Positions 25,281-33,955 of a stretch of DNA of 64,000 nucleotides are shown piece by piece; the first letter of the stretch is position 1; the number at the start of each line of letters is the position of its first letter. Source of the stretch: Desulfosudis oleivorans Hxd3 (GTDB lineage Bacteria > Desulfobacterota > Desulfobacteria > Desulfobacterales > Desulfosudaceae); the NCBI RefSeq assembly GCF_000018405.1, contig NC_009943.1, positions 1,057,001-1,121,000 of the forward strand, written 5' to 3'. Below the pieces are notes generated by a model that ran no database searches, had not been told where the DNA came from, and saw only the letters and a program-made list of their open reading frames with translations. The translations under genes were made by a program, and so were the position numbers.

Positions 25281-26666
25281 TTACAGGCGGCTTCTCAGGG
25301 AGGGCAGAAAGACAAAGCAGAGGATCTCAAAGACCTTTTTTTTGTAGGCGCCGGAGTCCGGGTCAAGGCCCATGATCCGGGCCGGGTAGGCAGGGGCTCC
25401 GGCAAGGGTGTAGCCCATCATGACGATGGTATAAAGCCATCTGCTCACTTCTTCGGCGGGAATGCCGGGCGGCACGCTCTGCTCCACCATCTTCAGCAGG
25501 TTGGAGTGGACCCGGGTCATCAGGGTAAACCCGGACACATGCCGGTGGCTGTCGTAGTGGGCGATGTTGATGACCAGGGTGCCCACCATTTCCCGGTTTT
25601 CAAAACAGTAGGCAAGGCCCTGTTGAAGGTAGTGGATGAACACCTCTTCCGGCGGCAGCCCTTTTACGCCCTGCTGCCAGCTTTCAATGGTCTCGACAAA
25701 CGTTTCAAAGGCGTCCTGGATCACGGCTTCAAAGAGCGCGGCCTTGGTGGGGAAAAAGTGGTGAATGCGGGAAAAATCGAATTTGCCTGCCTGGCCGATC
25801 TGCCGGATGGTGGCGCTGTCGTAAGGCCGGGTGGTAAAGACCCGGCGGGCCGCGTACAGGATTCTTTTTTTCGTGATCTCGCCTCTGGGCAGGGGCGCTT
25901 CCTGCTGTTTTTTGGCCGCTGAAGCGGAGCGCTCCGGCGGGTGAACAGGCGTTCCCGGCCACCGGGCCATATACTCGGCCGGCACCGCGGCCTTGCCTTT
26001 GGACAGCACGTCCAGCACCGGGATAAAAAGCCCGGCCAGGGTGTTTTTCACCCAGTTTTCATAATCTTTGTCATCTACGCCAAGGGTCTTTTGATGAAAG
26101 GCCCGGCCCCCGATAAAATGGACGGCCACCAGCATGAACACAAGCATGAACATGGCGGTCTCCTGTGCCGGTGCCTGCTCCAGAATATGATCGGCCACCA
26201 GGGACAAAACCTTTTCATGCACCCGGGCCATGCGGTCCACGCCCGGAAGCGGTGTGTCCGGGTCGACCATTTCCACGGCGTTTAGCAGCATCACCCGGTA
26301 GGCATCGGGCCGGCGCAGCCCCTGGCGCAGAATGCCTTCCAGGTAAACGGCCTTGCGCTTGTCGGCCCCCATGGTCTGAAGCCGACTGAAAAATTCAGGG
26401 TGGCCCTCCAGGATTTCGTTCTGGATCTCCATGGCCACCTCTTCGAACAGGGCCTCCTTTGATTTAAAATAATGGATCACCAGGGGATGGGGCACGCCCG
26501 CCTTTTCGGCAATGGCCCGAATGCCGGCCGCCTGAAAGGAGGCGGTGGTAAAGACCTGTCGTGCCGCCTTAAGCACCCGCAGGCGGGTGGCAATTCCCTT
26601 GGGGCCGGGTCCTTTTGGGGAGGCCGGTTTTGCGGGTTTTTTTGCAGGTTTTTTTCTGGTCGGCAA
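25281..26666 (-). CDS. tandem (double) TetR-family regulator
   Basis: Protein of 461 aa if it starts at the TTG at 26666; no ATG or ribosome site is visible, so the start is uncertain. It contains two complete TetR units in one chain. Unit 1: RLRVLKAARQVFTTASFQAA, GIRAIAEKAGVPHPLVIHYF, KSKEALF. Unit 2: KKRILYAARRVFTTRPYDSA, TIRQIGQAGKFDFSRIHHFF, PTKAALF. Each is followed by ~150 helical residues that would form a ligand pocket. A single TetR protein is ~200 aa, so this is a fusion that may bind as an internal pseudo-dimer. It diverges from the acyl-CoA operon and probably controls it. Confidence 0.88.
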   Translation of the reverse strand: MPTRKKPAKKPAKPASPKGPGPKGIATRLRVLKAARQVFTTASFQAAGIRAIAEKAGVPHPLVIHYFKSKEALFEEVAMEIQNEILEGHPEFFSRLQTMGADKRKAVYLEGILRQGLRRPDAYRVMLLNAVEMVDPDTPLPGVDRMARVHEKVLSLVADHILEQAPAQETAMFMLVFMLVAVHFIGGRAFHQKTLGVDDKDYENWVKNTLAGLFIPVLDVLSKGKAAVPAEYMARWPGTPVHPPERSASAAKKQQEAPLPRGEITKKRILYAARRVFTTRPYDSATIRQIGQAGKFDFSRIHHFFPTKAALFEAVIQDAFETFVETIESWQQGVKGLPPEEVFIHYLQQGLAYCFENREMVGTLVINIAHYDSHRHVSGFTLMTRVHSNLLKMVEQSVPPGIPAEEVSRWLYTIVMMGYTLAGAPAYPARIMGLDPDSGAYKKKVFEILCFVFLPSLRSRL

Positions 26667-26700
26667 GGCAGGCCGCTTTCGTAAAAGGGTTCTTCTGAAT

Positions 26701-26820
26701 TTTTTTACCGGATGTACCGTAGCATGAACAAAAGACCGAGTAAAGAATTTACCGGATGTGGATTTTTTCTTGACATTCCCACCCGCACGGGAGGATAATG
26801 TTTTTTACCGATTGTGGATT
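26701..26820 (+). promoter_or_regulatory. promoter of the acyl-CoA operon with three operator-like repeats
   Basis: TTGACA (26770-26775), an 18-bp spacer and GATAAT (26794-26799) precede the ATG at 26873. Three direct repeats flank it: TTTACCGGATGTACCG (~26704), TTTACCGGATGTGGATTTTT (~26748) and TTTACCGATTGTGGATTTT (~26804). The spacer also contains CCCGCACGGG. Confidence 0.65.
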
Positions 26821-26872
26821 TTGCAGTCTGCCTGTTTTTTTAATGCCCGCGTGATGAAAAAGGAGGTGCCTC

Positions 26873-28498
26873 ATGTCGTATCCGGACAGAAACAATCCCT
26901 ATACATTTAATCCCTACCTGGAGTGGCGGAAAAAGGTTGATTATTACCAGGCAGACCCCTTCGTCCAGAAGATGATCAGGGTGTTTGCCGGGGACGAGGC
27001 GGAAAAGGTGGATGCCGAGGCCGCAGCCTTTTCCAAAAAGGTCTCCTTTCGCTGGCGGGACCTGGCCGAGAGAATCGCCACGCCGGACAACCGACCCTAC
27101 ATGATGCACTATGACGGCCACAAGAACCGCATCGACCGCATTGTCCGGCCCTATGAAATCGAGGTCATGGAAAAAGAGGTGTTTGCCGAGGCGTGGTTTT
27201 CCCCCAAAACCTCCCTCTGGACCCGGTTTATCAAGCTTTACCTGCTCAGCCAGAACTCCGAAGCCGGCCTGGTCTGCCCGTTGATCTGCACCTGGGGAAT
27301 GGCGGACCTGCTGGAAAAATACGCGGACACGCCCGAGACCCGGCATATTCTTGAGCACACCCGGGACGGCATCAACGGCGAATTTGCCATCGGTGCCCAG
27401 TTTGTCTCCGAAATCCAGGGCGGGTCCGACGTGCCGGCCAACCTGCTGGAGGCGGTCGAAGAAGACGGCCGGTGGCGGCTTTACGGCACCAAGTTCTTCT
27501 GCTCCGCGGCCCATGCCGACTATTCGGTGGTCACGGCCAAGCCCAAAGGCTCGGAAGAAGTGGCCCTGTTTGTTATTCCCATGTGGCTTGACGGCAACAG
27601 GGAAAAGGAGATTCGCAACGGCTTCACCATTGACCGCCTCAAGTGGAAAATGGGCACGGTGGAGCTGCCCACGGCCGAGATCACTTTTAACGGAGCCGCG
27701 GCCTATCCGGTGGGGCCGCTGAACCGGGGCGTGGCCAATGTGGTGGGCATTGTGCTGACCTGCTCCCGCCTGGCCCTTTCCATTGGATCGGCCGGCGGCA
27801 TGGCCCGGGGCCTGCGGGAAGTGGAAAAGTACGGCGAGTTCCGGACCGCTTTTGGTATCGCCTTAAAGGATTTTCCCATGATGGCGGCCCAGTACCTCAC
27901 GAACGCCGGCTGTGTCCGGCGCACCATTGCCGGCAACTTCAAGGTGTATAAAGCCTTTATCGAGCTTCCCGGCGGCCTTTCCGTGGGCCTGGACGGAGGG
28001 GGCCTGTCGGTCAGTTCAAAGGCGGATGAACCGCCGGAGCTTCGAAAACACCGCTTTGACGTCCGGCAATTGATCCTTTTGCAGAAAATCACCGTGGCCA
28101 GGGATGCCATCGATCTTTCCCGACTGGGCATCAGCGCCTTTGGCGGCCACGGCGTGATGGAGGATTTTTCCAGCTTTCCCCGCATGTTCCGTGACGGCAT
28201 GGTCAACGAACTGTGGGAGGGGCCGCGCAACGTGCTTTTGACCCAGCTCTTTATGGACTTTCAGAAGGTCCGTAACTGGTATCCGCCGAACGAGTTTGCG
28301 GGCCGAATCCTGCAAGGGGCGGATGAAACCCTGGTCCGGGGCTTTGCAAAGGAGCTGGAAGAGATCCTGGAAACGCCCCACCTGTTTGACATGGATGAAA
28401 AGACCATTGCCGTTTGCGGCCAGTGGGACGACTTCTGCGAGCGGTTCTTTCACGCCTACCAGGATCTGGCGCTGGCAGAGGTGGAAGCTGCCGGATAA
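26873..28498 (+). CDS. acyl-CoA dehydrogenase, AidB-like
   Basis: Protein of 541 aa with GGAGGTG before ATG 26873. The flavin-binding part shows GAQFVSEIQGGSDVPANLLEA, then WRLYGTKFFCSAAHADYSVV and LKWKMGTVELPTAEITF. The helical domain has TCSRLALSIGSAGGMARGLRE and ISAFGGHGVMEDF, and ELWEGPRNVLL near the end. Length and the EIQGGSDV block fit the AidB branch, which is longer than standard acyl-CoA dehydrogenases. It is the first gene of the regulated operon and probably oxidises a CoA thioester, passing electrons to ETF. Confidence 0.88.
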   Translation: MSYPDRNNPYTFNPYLEWRKKVDYYQADPFVQKMIRVFAGDEAEKVDAEAAAFSKKVSFRWRDLAERIATPDNRPYMMHYDGHKNRIDRIVRPYEIEVMEKEVFAEAWFSPKTSLWTRFIKLYLLSQNSEAGLVCPLICTWGMADLLEKYADTPETRHILEHTRDGINGEFAIGAQFVSEIQGGSDVPANLLEAVEEDGRWRLYGTKFFCSAAHADYSVVTAKPKGSEEVALFVIPMWLDGNREKEIRNGFTIDRLKWKMGTVELPTAEITFNGAAAYPVGPLNRGVANVVGIVLTCSRLALSIGSAGGMARGLREVEKYGEFRTAFGIALKDFPMMAAQYLTNAGCVRRTIAGNFKVYKAFIELPGGLSVGLDGGGLSVSSKADEPPELRKHRFDVRQLILLQKITVARDAIDLSRLGISAFGGHGVMEDFSSFPRMFRDGMVNELWEGPRNVLLTQLFMDFQKVRNWYPPNEFAGRILQGADETLVRGFAKELEEILETPHLFDMDEKTIAVCGQWDDFCERFFHAYQDLALAEVEAAG

Positions 28499-28522
28499 CC
28501 GGGAATAAGAGTGAAAACCAAT

Positions 28523-28557
28523 TCGATACCGATACCGATAGCGATTTCGATTTGGAT
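28523..28557 (+). repeat. hexamer array within the acyl-CoA operon
   Basis: CGATAC repeated, then CGATAG, CGATTT, ending in CGATTTGGATAA, between the AidB-like and HGD-D genes. Same polarity and end as the other arrays. Confidence 0.75.
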
Positions 28558-28644
28558 AAACAACCGGCGATTGGTCCTGCCATGATTAAAACCGGTTTTG
28601 GACAATAATGATCGAAGATAATTAGTTCAGAGGAAACACTTTTT

Positions 28645-29778
28645 ATGGAAACACCGCTGCAAGCCATGGCACGAATGAAAGCCGGCCCCCGGCCGGTGAT
28701 CGGGTGCCTGCCGCTCTATCCGCCGCTGGAGCTGATCCACAGCATGGGCCTGACCCCGGTGGTGCTCTGGGGGCTTTCCGATGCCGTGTCAGGCGTTCCG
28801 GACGCGGACCGGCATCTTCAGAACTATGTCTGTTCCGTGGCCCGCCGTCTGGCCCAGTTTGTGATCCGGGATGGAAAAGACCTGATCGACGGCCTCTTTT
28901 TTTACAACGCCGGGGACACCCTGAGAAACCTTCCGGAGATCCTGCGGGAGGGACGGGCACTGGCCGGGGCTTCGCCTTTGCCCATGTTCCGCATGCATGT
29001 GCCCATGACATCCCCGGCCCAGGCCGACAGCTCCGGCTACCTGAAACAGGAGATCGAAGCGCTCATTTGTTCTCTTGAAAAGCAGTACGGCGTAACCTTT
29101 TCCGAAGATCGGTTTGCCGAAAGCGTTTTTCTGTATCGCCGGATGCGAAGCCTGTGCCTGCAACTGGAACAGGCGGTGGCCGAAGGCCGGATGGGGTTTG
29201 CCGATTTTTGCCGCACCCTGATGGCCGCCAACTTTCTTGAGGTAAGCGAGCAGATCGCGCTGCTGGCATCGACGCTGGACGGGCTCGGGTCGCCGCCCGC
29301 CACGGACGATGAATCTGTTCGGGTGGTGGTCAGCGGGATTCTTCCGTCGCCGTCTGCTTTTTGTGAAATGATGGACCAGGCCGGTTTTGTGGTGGCGGGC
29401 AATGACCTGGCGTTCATGCACCGTTCTTACGCCCATGCGCCTGAAACGTGGGCCGACGCGGCGGACTATTATGTAAAGTTTTACAAGTCCCATTTCCCCT
29501 GCCCCACGCTGCTGTTTTCATCCGACCGAAGAGTGGATGCAATCATCGACAGGGTCCGGCAGGCCGGCGCGAAAGGCTTTGTCTTTGTGGGTGAAAAGTT
29601 CTGCGAGTATGAGTACTTTGATTTTCCGTATCTTGAAAAGCGGCTCAGGGACCAGGGCGTGGCCGTGCTGGCCGTGGAGATATCCATGGACGACAACGTC
29701 GGCATGGAGACCTTCAGGACCCGGCTGGAGGCGTTTAAAGAGGTGATCGACGGGGGAGGGCGCAATGGAGATAAATGA
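28645..29778 (+). CDS. 2-hydroxyacyl-CoA dehydratase D-component family subunit (small)
   Basis: Protein of 377 aa; GAGGAAA before ATG 28645. Features of the HGD-D family (2-hydroxyacyl-CoA dehydratases and class I benzoyl-CoA reductase BcrB/BcrC): GCLPLYPPLELIHSMGLTPV, NYVCSVARRL (a likely cluster-ligand Cys), YDQIDG-like LIDGLFFYNAGDT, and KFCEYEYFDFPYLEKRL with a second conserved Cys. These proteins bind one [4Fe-4S] cluster and use low-potential electrons to remove water or reduce a ring. It overlaps the next subunit by 14 nt. The ATP-driven activator is not in the operon. Confidence 0.82.
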   Translation: METPLQAMARMKAGPRPVIGCLPLYPPLELIHSMGLTPVVLWGLSDAVSGVPDADRHLQNYVCSVARRLAQFVIRDGKDLIDGLFFYNAGDTLRNLPEILREGRALAGASPLPMFRMHVPMTSPAQADSSGYLKQEIEALICSLEKQYGVTFSEDRFAESVFLYRRMRSLCLQLEQAVAEGRMGFADFCRTLMAANFLEVSEQIALLASTLDGLGSPPATDDESVRVVVSGILPSPSAFCEMMDQAGFVVAGNDLAFMHRSYAHAPETWADAADYYVKFYKSHFPCPTLLFSSDRRVDAIIDRVRQAGAKGFVFVGEKFCEYEYFDFPYLEKRLRDQGVAVLAVEISMDDNVGMETFRTRLEAFKEVIDGGGRNGDK

Positions 29779-31024
29779 AAAAACCAGGGCCGGGAAGCAT
29801 CTGACCGAACTGCTGGTAAAAACCTATACAGACATCCACACACGGGCTGCTGCCGGCGCTTTTGTGGTGTGGGGGGCCATCATTGTTCCGGCCGAGATTT
29901 TTGCGGGATTTGACAACGTGGTGTTCTGCGCGCCGGAAAGCCACGCGGCCGTGTGCGCGGCCAAGGGCGTGGGCGCGGCCCAGTGCCTGAAGGCCGAATC
30001 CCTGGGATATTCCATGGACCTCTGTTCTTACGCCCGCATTGACATCGGCTGTTTTTCCGACGGCTGCAAGGAATCCCCCACCATGGGCCTGCCCCGGCCC
30101 CACCTGCTGATTTCAAACACCAACAACTGTTCGCTGCTGGTCAAGTGGTTTGACGTGCACCGGCGCGACATGGACATTCCCCATTTCATCCTGGACGTGC
30201 CGTTCTGCTACGGGCCCCAGCAGGAAAAGGACCGGGACTATATTCTGACCCAGTTCGGCGACCTGATCCAGACAGTGGAGCGGCTCTCCGGCCAGACCTT
30301 TGACCGGGACCGGTTTTACGAGGCGGCGGCGCACACGGCCTCGGCCTCCATGGACTGGAAACGGTTTATGGCCTGCGCCGAACACCGGCCCTCGGGTATT
30401 ACGGTGTTTGATTCCTTTGTGCAGATGGCGCCCTTTCTCATTGCCCGGGGAACCCCGGAACTGGCGGCCCATTATAAGATCCTGGCCGACGAGACCGAGG
30501 CCAACGTGAAAGCCGGCATTTTCCCGGTGCCGGACGAAAAATACCGGCTTCTGTGGGACAACATCGCGCCCTGGCACCAGCTTCGAAAAATGTCCACGCG
30601 GCTGGCCGGCATGGGGGCCAACATCGTGGCCGCCCCCTACACTTCCTGCATCGGGGCCGTTGAGGGAAGCTACGACCTGCTTTCTTTTGACGAAAATGAT
30701 GATCCGTTGTGGTATCTGGCACGGGTTCAGAACCATTCGGTCTGCCCCATGGGTATGGACCTGCGGCTTTCGTCCATGGGCCCGGTGATCGAGAAGCTGG
30801 GCATCGACGGCGTGGTGTTTGCCAGCAACCGCAGCTGCAAGGTGTTTTCCGTCATGCAGATGGATGAGCAGCGCCGCGTCAGGGAACAATACGATATTCC
30901 GTGTGTGATGATCGACGTGGACCACGCGGATGTGCGCAAGTTCAGCCAGGAAAATGTTTATGTGCGGCTGGAGGCCCTGCTGGAGAGTATCGAGGCCAAA
31001 CGGGCCTCGGCGGTGTCTGGTTAA
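29765..31024 (+). CDS. 2-hydroxyacyl-CoA dehydratase D-component family subunit (large)
   Basis: Protein of 419 aa; GGAGGG before ATG 29765, overlapping the partner gene. Conserved blocks: GAIIVPAEIFAGFDNVVFCA, YSMDLCSYARIDIGC, ISNTNNCSLLVKWFDVH, HFILDVPFCYG and a C-terminal FASNRSCKVFSVMQ, matching the family pattern in HgdA/BcrB-type subunits with three potential cluster cysteines. With the 28645 protein it should form a heterodimer carrying two iron-sulfur clusters. Whether it dehydrates a 2-hydroxyacyl-CoA or reduces an aromatic CoA ester cannot be told from sequence. Confidence 0.85.
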   Translation: MEINEKTRAGKHLTELLVKTYTDIHTRAAAGAFVVWGAIIVPAEIFAGFDNVVFCAPESHAAVCAAKGVGAAQCLKAESLGYSMDLCSYARIDIGCFSDGCKESPTMGLPRPHLLISNTNNCSLLVKWFDVHRRDMDIPHFILDVPFCYGPQQEKDRDYILTQFGDLIQTVERLSGQTFDRDRFYEAAAHTASASMDWKRFMACAEHRPSGITVFDSFVQMAPFLIARGTPELAAHYKILADETEANVKAGIFPVPDEKYRLLWDNIAPWHQLRKMSTRLAGMGANIVAAPYTSCIGAVEGSYDLLSFDENDDPLWYLARVQNHSVCPMGMDLRLSSMGPVIEKLGIDGVVFASNRSCKVFSVMQMDEQRRVREQYDIPCVMIDVDHADVRKFSQENVYVRLEALLESIEAKRASAVSG

Positions 31025-31104
31025 GAGTAAGAGGTGCTGAGATTCCCGGCGAATACGGCTAAACTTAAGTGGGGGCCGTTTATGATGGTCTCGTAAAAGT
31101 CGTG

Positions 31105-31229
31105 GATGGCTTCGTAAAAAGTTCAAGGTCAAGGCGTCGCAAATCCCGAGGAATGAGGCGTACTGGTCGTACGCCGCAGTGACGAGGGATGCAGCGCAAC
31201 GCAGAGATTGGGCTTTTTACGAAGCCATC
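31105..31229 (+). repeat. covarying stem-loop element, copy 1
   Basis: 125 bp with perfect 17-bp terminal arms (31105-31121 GATGGCTTCGTAAAAAG; 31213-31229 its complement). Inner stems: GGCGTAC (31157-31163) with GTACGCC (31169-31175), and ATCCC (31143-31147) with GGGAT (31186-31190). It sits between the HGD-D subunit and the thiolase genes, both on the plus strand. Confidence 0.85.
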
Positions 31230-31263
31230 ATTTATAACAACCAAAAAAAATGGAGCGCACTGT

Positions 31264-32445
31264 ATGAGAAAAGTAAACGTGATCGGCGTAGGCATGACCC
31301 CCTTTAGCACGCCCAAGGCTAAAATTCCTTATACGGACATGGCCAAGCAGGCGGCCGGCGATGCTTTAAAGGACGCGGGTGTGGGGTATAACGACATTCA
31401 GCACGCCTATACCGGGTGGGTTTATGCCGACAGCTGCGCCGGCCAGATGGCGCTGTATGATATCGGCATGACCGGCATTCCGGTGTTTAATGTCAACAAC
31501 AACTGCTCCACCGGCTCCAACGCCCTTTTCCTGGCCCGCCAGGCCGTTGCCACCGGCGTGGTGGAGTGCGCCATGGCCCTGGGGTTTGAACAGATGACGC
31601 CCGGCGCTCTGGGCGTGGTGTTCAATGACCGGCCCATTCCCATGCAGACTTTTTTTATCAAGCTGTTTGAGTTCCAGGAGCCCAAGCCCGGTGCACCGCC
31701 GGCGGCCATGCTTTTTGGCGGGGCCGGTGTCGAATATCAGCAGAAATACGGTATATCGGATGAGGTCTTTGGCAAGATATCGGTCAAGGCCAGAAAACAC
31801 GCCCAGCACAATGAACGGGCCGTGTTCCGTGATCTGTTGTCGCTGGACGAGGTCATGTCCTCGCCCCATATCTTCGGTCCCCTGACCCGGTATCAGTGCT
31901 GCCCGCCCACCTGCGGGGCCGCCGCCGCCATCCTGTGCTCCGACGAGTTTGCCAAAAAACACAATATCAGCAACCCGGTCTATATTGCCGGCCAGTCCAT
32001 GAATACCGATTTTACCAGTACATTTGAAGCCAGAAGCGCCATGAACATCTGCGGTTACGAGATGAGCAAGGCGGCGGCCAACGATGTTTACGAGCAGGCC
32101 GGGCTGGGGCCTGAGGACCTGGACGTGGTGGAACTGCACGACTGCTTCACGGCCAATGAGCTGATCACTTATGAAGCCCTGGGCCTGACACCGGAGGGCA
32201 CGGCGGAAAAATTCATCGAAGACGGGGACAACACTTACGGTGGTAAATATGTGACCAACCCGTCGGGCGGGCTGCTGTCCAAGGGCCATCCCCTGGGCGC
32301 AACGGGTCTTGCCCAGTGTGCTGAACTCACCTGGCAGCTTCGGGGCCAGAGCGGGGTCCGCCAGGTGGAGGGCGCCAAGGTGGCGTTGCAGCACAACATC
32401 GGCCTGGGAGGCTGCTGCGTGGTGGGTATGTACCGGCGGGACTAA
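31264..32445 (+). CDS. SCP2-type thiolase / lipid-transfer-like acetyl-CoA acyltransferase
   Basis: Protein of 393 aa; ATG 31264 with GGAG upstream. The frame runs back to 31189 only because it crosses the repeat element. MRKVNVIGVGMTPF, NNNCSTGSNALFLARQ (nucleophilic Cys), VVELHDCFTANELITYEALGL and GGLLSKGHPLGATGLAQ are the motifs of the SCP-x thiolase branch. In anaerobes such enzymes cleave or form 3-oxoacyl-CoA in beta-oxidation-like routes. It fits the final cleavage step of the operon's pathway. Confidence 0.9.
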   Translation: MRKVNVIGVGMTPFSTPKAKIPYTDMAKQAAGDALKDAGVGYNDIQHAYTGWVYADSCAGQMALYDIGMTGIPVFNVNNNCSTGSNALFLARQAVATGVVECAMALGFEQMTPGALGVVFNDRPIPMQTFFIKLFEFQEPKPGAPPAAMLFGGAGVEYQQKYGISDEVFGKISVKARKHAQHNERAVFRDLLSLDEVMSSPHIFGPLTRYQCCPPTCGAAAAILCSDEFAKKHNISNPVYIAGQSMNTDFTSTFEARSAMNICGYEMSKAAANDVYEQAGLGPEDLDVVELHDCFTANELITYEALGLTPEGTAEKFIEDGDNTYGGKYVTNPSGGLLSKGHPLGATGLAQCAELTWQLRGQSGVRQVEGAKVALQHNIGLGGCCVVGMYRRD

Positions 32446-32778
32446 ACCGGACTATAATTATACAACAGGGAATCTCCATTTTTTGTCATCGGGTTCGAAA
32501 TCGCTATCGAAGTCGACGCCGATCCCGATCCCGATAGATTTGGATAAAAAGGGTTTTAATTTTATTTCAAAAGCACGTTTATTTTAAAATGTCATTGCGA
32601 GCCAGAGGCGAATTTTCCTCCCCCGTCATTGCGAGCCAGAGGCGAATTTTCCTCCCCCGTCATTGCGAGCCGAAGGCGAAGCAATCTTAAACTTTCAAGT
32701 GTGAAGGGGATTGCTTCGTCGCGTTGCTTCTCGCAATGACTTTAAACAAAATCAAAACAGATCGGACGGGAGAAAACA
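32446..32778. repeat. intergenic repeats: hexamer array and GTCATTGCGAG repeats
   Basis: No gene seen. A hexamer array (32492-32548) ends in GATTTGGAT. From ~32589 the unit GTCATTGCGAGCCAGAGG, with a GCGAATTTTCCTCCCCC tail, is repeated in tandem twice, then a third degenerate unit leads into GGGGATTGCTTCGTCGCG and ends with CTCGCAATGAC (~32740). The outer ends are complementary, so the whole block can fold back. Confidence 0.8.
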
Positions 32779-33921
32779 ATGAGCAAACGGGTGCTGCGAA
32801 CCAGGCTGTGCGACCTTCTTGGTATTGAATATCCCATTCTCAGTGCGGGTATGGGGCCCACTTTGATCGGCGAGCCCAACGGCGCCCCGGTGGAACTGGT
32901 GGTGGCGGTTTCCGAGGCCGGGGGCCTGGGCGTGCTGGGCGGAGCCGGGTTCAATTTGGAAGAGCTGCAAAGTGCCATTCGGGAGATCAAGTCCCTTACG
33001 GACAAGCCCTTTGGCGTGGACCTGCTGCTGCCCAAGAACCTGCCGGACGGTGCGGGCATGACCGGCGAGGTTCCGCTGGCCCGTATTCTCCAGTCCCTTC
33101 CCGGCCCCTATGTGGAGTGGTATGAGAAGGTCAGGGAGTCCCTGGGCCTGCCGGAGTCGGACCTGACGGTCCGCTCAGACACGGTGACCATGCATGCCGA
33201 CGAGGCCATCAAGATATGCATTGAGGAGCGGGTGCCGCTTTTCTGTGCGGGCCTGGGCGATCCCGGCTTCATGGTCAAGGACGCCCACGCCGTTGGCATG
33301 AAGGTGCTGGGCGTGGTGGGCAACGCGAAAAACGCCGGGCGGGTGGCTGCTTCCGGGGTGGATTTTGTTGTGGCCCAGGGCCATGAAGGCGGGGGCCACA
33401 CCGGCCGGGTGGGCACCATGGCCCTGCTGCCCCAGGCCATCGACGCGGCGGCGCCGGTGCCGGTGATCGCCGCCGGCGGCATCGGCGACGGCCGGGGCCT
33501 GGCTGCCTCCCTGGCCATGGGCTGTATCGGCGTCTGGGTGGGAACCCGGTTTCTTGCGTCCAGAGAGGGCGGGGCCATGGAACTTTGCAAACAGCGCATT
33601 CTGGAGTCCACCGACGAGGGCACCCGTGTCAGCACCCTGTACACGGGAAAGACCTCCCGGGTGAACACCTGCAAGTTTCATGAAATCTGGGACGGGTCCG
33701 GCCTGCCTGCCCTGCCGTTTCCGGTCCAGGTGGTCCTGGCCTCGGCCCTGATCCGGGGCTTTGTCCAGGCGGGAAAAGATGAGTATGTGGCGGGCTTTGC
33801 CGGCCAGATCTCGGGGCTGATCAAAGAGATCAAGCCGGCCCGGGATATCCTCCTGGAGATGGTGGAAGAGGCGGCGGATATTCTTTCCAGAAAACTCAAA
33901 GAGGATGTCGTTGTTCAGTAA
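32779..33921 (+). CDS. nitronate monooxygenase / FabK-like FMN flavoprotein
   Basis: Protein of 380 aa. LCDLLGIEYPILSAGMG at the start, EAGGLGVLGGAG, DFVVAQGHEGGGHTG (the conserved active-site His region), PVIAAGGIGDGRGLAASLAMG (phosphate-binding) and GTRFLASRE define the nitronate monooxygenase/2-nitropropane dioxygenase family, which includes enoyl reductases. In a catabolic CoA operon of an anaerobe a reductase or isomerase role is more likely than nitronate oxidation. Confidence 0.88.
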   Translation: MSKRVLRTRLCDLLGIEYPILSAGMGPTLIGEPNGAPVELVVAVSEAGGLGVLGGAGFNLEELQSAIREIKSLTDKPFGVDLLLPKNLPDGAGMTGEVPLARILQSLPGPYVEWYEKVRESLGLPESDLTVRSDTVTMHADEAIKICIEERVPLFCAGLGDPGFMVKDAHAVGMKVLGVVGNAKNAGRVAASGVDFVVAQGHEGGGHTGRVGTMALLPQAIDAAAPVPVIAAGGIGDGRGLAASLAMGCIGVWVGTRFLASREGGAMELCKQRILESTDEGTRVSTLYTGKTSRVNTCKFHEIWDGSGLPALPFPVQVVLASALIRGFVQAGKDEYVAGFAGQISGLIKEIKPARDILLEMVEEAADILSRKLKEDVVVQ

Positions 33922-33955
33922 CCCCGGATATCCAATGAAATATTAAGGGCAGGGG

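Noticed and set aside
31105-31229. Insertion sequence with transposase
   Set aside because: The element is only ~125 bp and has no open frame; a non-autonomous or RNA-like nature fits better.
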